64,000 nt of DNA from assembly GCA_027405735.1 (NCBI GenBank), contig JAPEHQ010000011.1, forward strand, positions 620,001-684,000, given 5' to 3'. The DNA is from Mucor racemosus. Taxonomy: Eukaryota; Mucoromycota; Mucoromycetes; Mucorales; Mucoraceae. Shown here piece by piece: positions 34,328 through 42,272 of the stretch. The notes beneath the pieces were generated by a model. That model had not been told where the DNA came from, did not search any database, and was given only the letters and a program-made list of their open reading frames with translations. A program made the translations under genes and the position numbers. Each line of letters starts with the position of its first letter. The first letter of the stretch is position 1.

Positions 34328-37300
34328 TTAATTATATGTATCAAGCAGGGCCAAGTTGCTAGCAACTTGAGCACCTGCCGAAGGAAAAAGAGAGAAAAAA
34401 AGTAAACCATGATCCTGACGGACCATGTTGAAAACAAAGGATGATATCCAAGGCTCCGTGTCTATGACACATCGCCAGTGATATTTCCAAAGCGTTGTGA
34501 ACGCAGCACCCAGAACCACTAACACGTCTTCTTCTAATTCAACCATTTCTAGGGAGCAAAAACTTGTGAGAGCTATCCAGATGGACAAGTCTGAGGGAAA
34601 GAGATCCTGCAGTGACAATAAATTAATCACTGAGGTCCAGTACTCAGACTTAAAGGAGCAACCGACAACGAAATGGAAAAGATCTACCGTGACAAAACCA
34701 CAAAGAGCACACACCGGAGAAGGAACTTTCTCAGGCACAATCCTGTGACACCAAAATCGATGGCCAATGCGGTCGTGTAACAAACGCCACCAGGGGGTGA
34801 AAGCCTTTGCAGGCAGAGGAAGAGACCAAAACAAGCGCCACGAAGGAGGTTGAATACGCAGATGCGTAGGTAGTAGTAGTGGAGGGCCCATACGTGAGGT
34901 AATGACATCTTTTGAGGGATGCCAAAATCTACGAAGAGCACCTAGAGAGACACTAGCAACAGAGACAGAAGAACGAGAAGAGTTGGAGACAGTCCAATGC
35001 GAACAATCTGGGAGCCATGAAGTGGCCACCGCAGATCGAGGCGTAGTGAAGAACTTCTCATGTGAGAGCACAATTTTCGACTCAAGCAATGCAGGGAAAG
35101 CCAGAGAGACAGGGCCGTACTTATCACCGATAGCATAATGCACACGACGGAGAAGCGATGACCAGTCATAACGATCAGAAACACCATCAACAATACCCAG
35201 ATCAGCTTGCCAGTAACAAATATCCGAAATTAGATATTTTGGAGCAAGAGATTTTGGGTTGACAGACGACGAAATAGAAGAAACAGGGCTTAATACACAA
35301 CATAAAGGAAAATCCAGATACCATCTTGAGGACCAACCTGGGGCTGGAACCAACTTTGGTAGTTTAAGCAGAAGCTTACCCAAATGGGCGAGAACAGGAA
35401 CAGAAGCTAAACGAGGTTTGTATGTAGAAGGAAAGGACAACCAGGGAAGTATGGATTTATGACCAGTATACACTTGGAAGGCATAGGCCAACCAAGGTGA
35501 AACAAAATCCGACAAGGAGGACGGACGTAATAAGCGTTGGAGATATATTAGATGCAGAGCTAAGCTCTGATCTGATATATCCACCAAGCCAACACCACCA
35601 AACTTGCGAGGAAGGCACAAAGTAGACCAAGCAACACCAGGACGAAAAGACACCACATATTCTCGAACTACTTTTTTGAGATCCCTCACCCAGGAATCAG
35701 TAGTTCTACCGCCAGGAACAACACGAAGCAAGTGATACACCTTGGACAGCAGTAATGAATTAGCCACAAGTCCAGCTCCCCTTATGGAGAGATTTCTTTG
35801 CTTCAAAATATTACTGTGTCTTTGGACCTTCACCAGAACACCATCCAAATAATTTTTAAGTTGACTATCGGTGTGATATAAAGGATAACCTAAATATCTC
35901 ACAGAACCACTGGACTCAGCATCATGCCACTGGAAACCAGCATCACTAGCCAAAGAAACCCATGTGGGGTGGGACACACCAGACAACGACACCAAAACAG
36001 TTTTGTTCATGTTGACTTTTGCGTTAGACGCTCGACCATATAAATCAAGCCACGACAAAAGAACAGACCACTCAGCAGGAGAAGAAAGAAAGACTTCCAA
36101 ATCATCGGCATAACTTAGAATCTTGACAGGAGTTGGCGAACCAGAACTACTGACAAAATCTATGGGCCATTGCATTGTAGCCGCATCAAAATCCCTTACA
36201 GTCACCGGAGAAGGCTTCCATTTGGGGGGTACGGTTACAGCGGACAAAGAAACACCAGACAAACCAGGACAAGCAAGAAGAGAACGAAGCAAGGGCTCAA
36301 ATGCCAAATTGAACAACAGCGGCGAAAGAGGATCGCCTTGACGGAGACCACGCAGCTGAGGCACGGGAGCACCAAGCCAACCATTAATAGATACTGAAAT
36401 CTTTGTTCCAAAAAACAAAGACAACAGACACGACACCAGACCATCAGGAAAACCAAAACGAAGCAAAACACGACGAAGGTACTCAGGATGAACCCGATCA
36501 TACGCCTTTTCTTGATCTAAGAGAACAGCTACTTGAGGCAAATCAGGAGCAACTACACGCAAATGAGACATTAACAATTGATTTAGCCAGCCATTATCAG
36601 AGATAAGACGATGAGGAAGAAAACCAGTTTGATAAGGATTGATCAACTTTGGCAAGACCTTGTTCATACGATTAGCAATGAGCTTTGTAAATAACTTGGC
36701 ATCACTGTTAATTAAGGACAGAGGCCTCCAGTTAACCAACAACTGTGGGTCACCCTTCTTGAACAATAGTACCATTCTAGTCTGCTGCCACGAAGGAGGA
36801 AATACACCATTAAAAGCATCACTCAACACATCCACAAGTAAATCAAGAAAATCAGAACAAGAACCAGCAAGATATTGATACAACTCAAATGGTAAACCAT
36901 CGAGACCTGGACTTTTAGACTTGGGAGAGTGAGTGAGCAAGGCAAAGACAACATCACGACTTGGCATCTCCATTAGTTTATCTGCATCCAAAGATGAAAG
37001 ACAGACTTCAGGAGGAATATTCCCTAGGAGAGTATCGATAGCTTCAACATCGACAGCATCAGGGGTGTATAGCTTTTGATAGAAACCTTGAGCCTCCCTG
37101 TTAATAGCTGCTGCATCCACCAAGATATCTCCAGTAGTAGAGCACTTTAAGGATTGGATAGTCTGTTGAGACTGCCGCTCCTTGATTACACGGTAGAAAT
37201 ACTTGTTATTACGCTCACCCTGTTCATGCCAACGAGTAGCAGAGCGAAGCATATTCTGACTAGTCTCTTTCTGTATCTGATTCTCAATCAAAACTTCAAG

Positions 37301-38413
37301 CTGCCTAACCTGCTCAGAATCACCTGAAGCAGTAGACACTCTTTCCGTTTGACCTACAATTGAAGCATCACCAGTCCGAACACCCGATACAGAAGTTGAT
37401 GAGAGAGCCCGAATACGTTCCAGTTGTAAGGTAAAGATTTTGTTCTTGAGCCGCGCTTTCATGCCTCTAGTGTACTTTTGTGCACAGCACTTGAGTAACA
37501 ACTTGAGGGATTCCCATCGAGCAATAGTGCTTTCAGAGTCACCACTACCACCTTGACTAGTATGTATACCCCTAGACCCACCACCAACAGTACCAGAGAA
37601 GAACAATGATACCGTGGCATTCAGCAACGCAAGAAACTCTTTATCAGCCAGGAGAGTTGGATTGAACCGCCAACTACCAGGACCAATACTAGTTGTAGCA
37701 GGCAACAAATCAACAGTCAAGAGAGAATGATCCGTCCACCGACTAGGCATATACAACAATTGACTGTTAGCCAACCGAGGAGCAAGAGACAGCTGACCAA
37801 AGATGTAATCAATACAAGTACTACTCCGAGGGAATGTTGGAAGACCTTCAGGATGACAGTTTGTAAAATGAGTGCGCAACCACTGGACAAAAGGAGCGAC
37901 ATCAAGTTGGCGAGAGACAGATAAAGAGTGTAGGTGAAGGTTGAAATCACCCATGAGCATCCAAGGCGTGTTGAGCACCTCAGACCAAAGCGGAAGAGAG
38001 AGAAATTGAGAGAGAAACAAAGGACGGTCCGAAGACTGTGCAGGAGCGTAGATGGTGGCTACCTTGCATAAGACGTTGGATTGTGTATCTGCCACAGATG
38101 CCACAATACAACGCTCGTCCAATAGAATCTCTGTATCAATCAAGGAAAAGCGAGAGTTAAGACATATAATAGCGCAGTGTTTTGACACTACGAGAGAACA
38201 ACGAGGAAAAGCAAAGGAAAAGGAACGTAATTGGGATTCAGTAAGAGTAGATTGAGAGCGGAATTGAGACACCTCTTGTAAGCAAAGGATGTCTAGTTGA
38301 AGTGACTTGGAACGAAGATATGATGAGAACTCTTTGAATGTTGAGGGATTAGACTGCATAAACAAGCTGCGCGAGTTTAAACAGCCAATCTTGACACCTA
38401 TGGTTGTACTCAT
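34328..38413 (-). CDS. LINE ORF2: endonuclease-reverse transcriptase
   Basis: Protein of 1361 residues. An N-terminal apurinic-type endonuclease that nicks the target (IGCLNSRSLFMQ, DILCLQEVSQF, MGDFNLHL near residue 150, then SRWTDHSLLTVD). A reverse transcriptase domain follows (about residues 500-850: SKSPGLDGLPFELYQ, NWRPLSLINSDAKLFTKLIA, QEKAYDRVHPEYL, LRGLRQGDPLSPLLFNLAFE, and the catalytic SYADDLEVF near residue 766). A C-terminal zinc-binding motif CALCGFVTVDLFHFVVGC lies near residue 1235. I see no RNase H domain. The start codon overlaps the ORF1 stop as ATGA. Confidence 0.95.
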   Translation of the reverse strand: MSTTIGVKIGCLNSRSLFMQSNPSTFKEFSSYLRSKSLQLDILCLQEVSQFRSQSTLTESQLRSFSFAFPRCSLVVSKHCAIICLNSRFSLIDTEILLDERCIVASVADTQSNVLCKVATIYAPAQSSDRPLFLSQFLSLPLWSEVLNTPWMLMGDFNLHLHSLSVSRQLDVAPFVQWLRTHFTNCHPEGLPTFPRSSTCIDYIFGQLSLAPRLANSQLLYMPSRWTDHSLLTVDLLPATTSIGPGSWRFNPTLLADKEFLALLNATVSLFFSGTVGGGSRGIHTSQGGSGDSESTIARWESLKLLLKCCAQKYTRGMKARLKNKIFTLQLERIRALSSTSVSGVRTGDASIVGQTERVSTASGDSEQVRQLEVLIENQIQKETSQNMLRSATRWHEQGERNNKYFYRVIKERQSQQTIQSLKCSTTGDILVDAAAINREAQGFYQKLYTPDAVDVEAIDTLLGNIPPEVCLSSLDADKLMEMPSRDVVFALLTHSPKSKSPGLDGLPFELYQYLAGSCSDFLDLLVDVLSDAFNGVFPPSWQQTRMVLLFKKGDPQLLVNWRPLSLINSDAKLFTKLIANRMNKVLPKLINPYQTGFLPHRLISDNGWLNQLLMSHLRVVAPDLPQVAVLLDQEKAYDRVHPEYLRRVLLRFGFPDGLVSCLLSLFFGTKISVSINGWLGAPVPQLRGLRQGDPLSPLLFNLAFEPLLRSLLACPGLSGVSLSAVTVPPKWKPSPVTVRDFDAATMQWPIDFVSSSGSPTPVKILSYADDLEVFLSSPAEWSVLLSWLDLYGRASNAKVNMNKTVLVSLSGVSHPTWVSLASDAGFQWHDAESSGSVRYLGYPLYHTDSQLKNYLDGVLVKVQRHSNILKQRNLSIRGAGLVANSLLLSKVYHLLRVVPGGRTTDSWVRDLKKVVREYVVSFRPGVAWSTLCLPRKFGGVGLVDISDQSLALHLIYLQRLLRPSSLSDFVSPWLAYAFQVYTGHKSILPWLSFPSTYKPRLASVPVLAHLGKLLLKLPKLVPAPGWSSRWYLDFPLCCVLSPVSSISSSVNPKSLAPKYLISDICYWQADLGIVDGVSDRYDWSSLLRRVHYAIGDKYGPVSLAFPALLESKIVLSHEKFFTTPRSAVATSWLPDCSHWTVSNSSRSSVSVASVSLGALRRFWHPSKDVITSRMGPPLLLPTHLRIQPPSWRLFWSLPLPAKAFTPWWRLLHDRIGHRFWCHRIVPEKVPSPVCALCGFVTVDLFHFVVGCSFKSEYWTSVINLLSLQDLFPSDLSIWIALTSFCSLEMVELEEDVLVVLGAAFTTLWKYHWRCVIDTEPWISSFVFNMVRQDHGLLFFSLFPSAGAQVASNLALLDTYN

Positions 38414-39900
38414 TGAGCCCTAGGGGCGTTATGTTTTGTCTTGGTAGGCAAATTGCCAGCAGCTTTACCACCACCAGAAGTACCAGCCTTCTTGCTCTTA
38501 GCACCCGAGACACCACCGTTAGCAGCAGTATGACCGGTCTTGACATTACCATTATAAGCAGTTGCCTTGGAGCCTTGTTGGAGCTTGGCATCAAAAGCAG
38601 CCCTCTTCCTCTCCGTGTTTTGACGGAGCGTAGTTAAGGTTAACATTTCCTGAGGTGAATCCACATTCATATTCATTGCTACGGCAGCAGAAGCATACTT
38701 AGAATATGCTGATCCCTTACCTGGTAGCACCACTGTGTCTTCCTCGACAAGATCTTTAACCTCCTCCATTGTTACCTGATCACTATTGTCGTCACTGTGA
38801 AGATCCATGTCTTCCCCAACAACCGATCCATTATCGGAATGTTCCCCCTCATAATTATCTTCCTCCATACCCAACCCGGTGTCCTCATCTTCTACGGACT
38901 CATCAGCAATCTTACTCTCTCCCAGTTTTTCGTTAGTAATCAAGTCTAACACTTGAGCCACAGCCTCACGAGCCTTTTCCACCTCCTCAGAAGCACCATC
39001 TTGGGGAGTATCCACCTTCTGCCTCTTTGCATATTCTGCCTGCTTACCCGCCTCAGGACAGAAACGCAGCATATGACCCTGTTGCCCACACCTGAAGCAT
39101 CTACGCTTAGCCAACTCAGGACATTTGGCGCGAATATGACCACTATGCTTGCAGAAATGACATACAGGAGGAGCACCCTTGTAAGTCGCTGCCACAAAGC
39201 AATCAAACTCGCTGAGATAGAGCATCCTATCCAGAGGTTTAGCCTCCTGCATCTCACCCTCTACCTGATCAGTCTCCGAAGTATCCAACATGACCGAAAA
39301 CTTGCCCTCAAAGAAGCCACCACGAGTAAACTGCTTCACCTGCAGTACTCTTCCATAATATGACAAAGAAACCATCAAGTCCCTCAAGAAAGTTGGTTCC
39401 TTGATAATGCGCATCAGAGTGAATTGAACATGTTTCAGTTCACCGAACTCCTTACTCTCATGGGCAAAGACCGCCTTGTACACGATGCCACCTATGTTGA
39501 CACCCTCATTCATAGCCTTGTTTGCAGCCGTTGCCTCCTCAAACTTGGCCTCCAGCAACAAAGAACCATCATTCTTGTCATCATAATCGCTCAAAGGTCG
39601 AAATTCCACCTTGGGGGACACCTGGGCTTGAATGGCCTTGTAGGCATCAACACGATCACCAAAGATTCCTTTACGGAAAGAAAACAAAACAGAACCTGAA
39701 GTAAGTGCCTGCTGCACTATAGCCATGGCCTTACTTGCCACGATTTGACTCTTCAAGTCCTCATCTTCGTACATAATAGAGCTCACTAAGGGGTAAGCAG
39801 AAGCGGGAGCATCCGCAGAACGTCTCTTGATAGGCTGGTAATATTTTAATCCAGCGCCTCGAGCAGCCAATTCTGCCCAAGTTGATTCCATTGGAGCCAT
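38410..39900 (-). CDS. LINE ORF1: nucleic-acid-binding protein with two CCHC zinc knuckles
   Basis: Protein of 496 residues, presumed RNA-binding partner that forms the ribonucleoprotein particle. Start MAPMESTWAELAARG. A conserved N-terminal part (FEDEDLKSQ-like EDEDLKSQIVASKAMAI, FGDRVDAYKAIQAQVSP) is shared with the decayed copy at 19257-21082. Two CCHC knuckles, CHFCKHSGHIRAKC and CFRCGQQGHMLRFC, lie at about residues 246-285. After them come an acidic region (DEDTGLGMEEDNYEGEHSDN) and a basic Gly/Lys/Ala-rich tail ending NAPRAQ. Its stop codon TGA overlaps the ATG of ORF2, suggesting that ORF2 is translated by termination-reinitiation. Confidence 0.93.
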   Translation of the reverse strand: MAPMESTWAELAARGAGLKYYQPIKRRSADAPASAYPLVSSIMYEDEDLKSQIVASKAMAIVQQALTSGSVLFSFRKGIFGDRVDAYKAIQAQVSPKVEFRPLSDYDDKNDGSLLLEAKFEEATAANKAMNEGVNIGGIVYKAVFAHESKEFGELKHVQFTLMRIIKEPTFLRDLMVSLSYYGRVLQVKQFTRGGFFEGKFSVMLDTSETDQVEGEMQEAKPLDRMLYLSEFDCFVAATYKGAPPVCHFCKHSGHIRAKCPELAKRRCFRCGQQGHMLRFCPEAGKQAEYAKRQKVDTPQDGASEEVEKAREAVAQVLDLITNEKLGESKIADESVEDEDTGLGMEEDNYEGEHSDNGSVVGEDMDLHSDDNSDQVTMEEVKDLVEEDTVVLPGKGSAYSKYASAAVAMNMNVDSPQEMLTLTTLRQNTERKRAAFDAKLQQGSKATAYNGNVKTGHTAANGGVSGAKSKKAGTSGGGKAAGNLPTKTKHNAPRAQ

Positions 39901-40140
39901 TGAAGTATAGTGTCTGTAGCGTGTAGTGTATTTAGTAAATAGAATTCTTGGCTATGAGATGTGTCAAAAATTAGAATTGTTGAAAATAAAGGATTTAGAT
40001 CTAAAATTGATATATGTTGTTCAGCTGCGATGGATGAATCTAAATATACTTGGATGCGAATTGAATGTATCCTAGTTGTCGAGATATCGTCGTTCAAAGT
40101 TGGCGTATTTTTCAACAAGTGATGAATACGCGAAAGAGCC

Positions 40141-40155
40141 TACGCTACACAATGA
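40141..40155. repeat. Target site duplication, right copy
   Basis: TACGCTACACAATGA, identical to 34258-34272. It marks the exact 5' boundary of the LINE. Confidence 0.92.
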
Positions 40156-41000
40156 GAACTTCCGCCGACCTATGCCTTTTTTTGTACGAAAACCGTTGAC
40201 CTATGCCACACCAGAGAATACTAGAACAAACCAAAACCTATGCGACATAAAATATGCGTTACATAAAATCTATTCCAATTTATGTACAAAAATTATATTT
40301 TAAAAAAAACTACTAATAAAATAAGTATAACTTATTGTTTAGTTTAACAATTTTAAAATACAGTAATTTTAAATTAAATAAAATAATTTTTAAACTTTAT
40401 TTTAGCTATTTATATATATTATTAAAATTTATTTTAAAAAACAAATTTTAGTAATTAAGTTTTTAATTTTTTACAATTTACAATTAATTAATTTTTGTTT
40501 TTTGCTATAAATTTATATTATATTATAATTTTTAAAAAATTAAAAATTAATGTAAACAATATTTTAAATTTTAAGTAAATTTTACATTTGCTTTTTTTTT
40601 ATAATTTTTAAAATTTTAAAATTTTGTAAATTTTGCTGTAATTATATTTTATTTAATAAATTTAATTAATTCTGTTTTTTATTTTATGTAATTTATAATA
40701 TGTCTTACTATAAAATATATTTTTAATGTTTAGTTAAGTAAACTATATTATTATAAAATTTTAATAATATTTTAATGTATTTAAAATTATTAATTTTTTT
40801 ATTTGAATAAAAACAAAAATTTTTTTTTGGTAAAGCAGCTATTTTTTATTTTTTTTAAACGTTTTACCGTAAATATAAATTTTTGTTTAATATTAGTTTG
40901 TAACGCATAATTACTTTGGTTAAGGTTCGATGCATGATTTCGCATAGGTTTGGCGCATGTTTTTCGCATAGGTTTGACTTCGTATAGGTTTCTTAAAGAC
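40156..41000. repeat. Very AT-rich block flanked by inverted CCTATGCG-type motifs
   Basis: Hand count of 40321-40860 gives 48 G+C in 540 bases, about 9% GC, far below the surroundings. The left side carries CCTATGCC, CCTATGCG and ATGCGTTACATAAA (40163-40265). The right side carries the reverse complement: GTTTGTAACGCATAA, CGCATAGGTTTGG, CGCATAGGTTTG (40896-40990). Related TATGCGTTACAC, TATGCGTCACAC and TATACGCTACAC words lie at 34180-34272, so the unit existed before the LINE split it. No ORF. It may be an old inverted-repeat element or a structural site. Confidence 0.75.
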
Positions 41001-41034
41001 GACTTTTGGCAGCTGAAGATGCACTTTAATGCAA

Positions 41035-41630
41035 AATGAAAAAAAAATATATTGGATGTTTTTGACATTGACAGGGTCGCACCCCCTCTGTTGGTATTTG
41101 GAATTGCCTTTGATTCGTCTTGTTTTTGCTCCTAAAGGTCCCACCTCTCATTGTGATCGGAGTAAACTGGATCGCCGGTATGTCTTTTCGGACATTGGTC
41201 GGTCTGTAGTGAACATGTAAATCTGTACCACTTTGTGATTGGTTGTGAATATAAATCTTGGTTCTGCTCGGCCATTATAAACACGTTTTCTTTGCATAAT
41301 AGCTCCCCTACCCGATCTATCCATTTGATCAGGTTTAGTTACCTTGTGCTCAATGGACTCTATACCTTTGGACTCTTCTGTTTTGGTTTTGCTGGGGACA
41401 GCTTTTAGCTCCCTATGGAAGTATCAATGGAGATGCATAATGGATGAGGGATAATGGAGAACAACCGCAATTTAGATAGTTTTAAGATAGACAACGCTTT
41501 TTTTTATTCCTTCTTGGGCGGTAGCTGCTGGAGTTAATATTCCTGCAATAGCTCCTCCATAATATTTTATTTTCACATATATTTACTCTTTATTTTAATA
41601 AAAGACAAATTTACATACAAAAAAAAAAAG
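41035..41630 (+). pseudogene. LINE ORF2 C-terminal remnant, plus strand
   Basis: Reads, with stops and frameshifts, as a relative of the ORF2 tail: YHFVIGCEYKSWFCSAIINT corresponds to FHFVVGCSFKSEYWTSVINL, and FSSLWKYQWRC to FTTLWKYHWRC. It ends in TTTAATAAAAGACAAA...TACATAC and A11 at about 41620-41630, the same 3' end as the insertion at 33536. It lies on the opposite side of the AT-rich block from the full LINE and in opposite orientation. Confidence 0.8.
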
Positions 41631-41635
41631 TGCCA

Positions 41636-41850
41636 GACACTGAGCCTTGGATATCTTCTGCATCAAGTGCAACCAGAACATTTTCATCGAGCTTAATCAA
41701 TTCCATCGAGCAAAAACTAGTGAGAGCAGTTCAAACGGCTTGATTAGAGGGAAAGAGATGTTGTAGTGACAACGTGGATATAATATCTCTCCAATACTCC
41801 ACTTTATACGAGCAATCGACCACGAAATGATACAAATCTGCATCTTCAAT
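41636..41850 (-). mobile_element. LINE fragment, minus strand
   Basis: Matches the intact LINE at about 34460-34690 (shared words GAGCAAAAACTAGTGAGAGC and GAGGGAAAGAGAT, and a following CGACCACGAAATG). It is abutted directly by the plus-strand remnant at 41035-41630. No coding capacity. Confidence 0.75.
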
Positions 41851-41981
41851 GGTAGTAACACAAATAAAATAAAAGAACAATTACATAAAAAAAGATTACT
41901 TTTCAAATTTTGTAAGGGCAAAACGACATCACATACGCACAAATACATCAATCCGAACGAAAAGTGCCTAGGAGGGAGGTC

Positions 41982-42170
41982 TCATAATGTAATCAAATTC
42001 TGCAATTTTAAACATGGTTAAACAAGACCATGTTTTCCTTTTTTCATCTCTTTTTCCTTCCGCAGGCGCTCAAGTTGACATCTTGACCCTACCTCTAATT
42101 GATATATAATCCCCCCTTAAAAGTTAATAAAAGATACACTCTAATAAAAAAAAATCATAATGTAATCAAA
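41982..42170 (+). mobile_element. Short 5'-truncated LINE insertion with 16-bp target duplication
   Basis: 41998-42154 matches the last 160 bases of the LINE 3' end (compare 32139-32297) and ends in an A-tail. TCATAATGTAATCAAA flanks it at 41982-41997 and 42155-42170, perfectly. It lies about 100 bp from the 3' end of HIS4 and may affect its terminator. Confidence 0.9.
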
Positions 42171-42272
42171 AAATGAAATATTTTATTTATTAAAAGAAAT
42201 TATAAAAGTCTTGCATACGGGATTCCATGTGAGACAATCTACAATGTTCAATTGAATTCACAATCGACTAAT

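Larger units (their letters stand above)
34273..40140 (-). mobile_element. Apparently full-length LINE retrotransposon (L1-like, Grem-LINE1-like)
   Basis: A 5868-bp minus-strand element bounded by a perfect 15-bp target duplication. From its 5' end: a UTR of about 240 bp (starting GGCTCTTTCGCGTATTCATC), ORF1, ORF2, a short 3' UTR with an AATAAAG signal and an A18 tail. The two ORFs are intact and overlap by the ATGA start/stop. The other LINE pieces in the window belong to this or a close family. LINE-1-like elements with this two-ORF layout are described in Mucoromycotina, including at Mucor centromeres. Intact frames and perfect duplication indicate a recent insertion. L1-type versus Tad-type placement needs a tree. 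Confidence 0.92.

Noticed and set aside
34497..39704. Many plus-strand ORFs of 60-136 codons across the LINE
   Set aside because: All are antisense shadows of ORF1 and ORF2.
40900..40945. GGTTCGATGC resembling a tRNA B-box
   Set aside because: No matching A-box or cloverleaf; the words belong to the inverted CGCATAGG repeats. No tRNA, rRNA or CRISPR array was found in the window.
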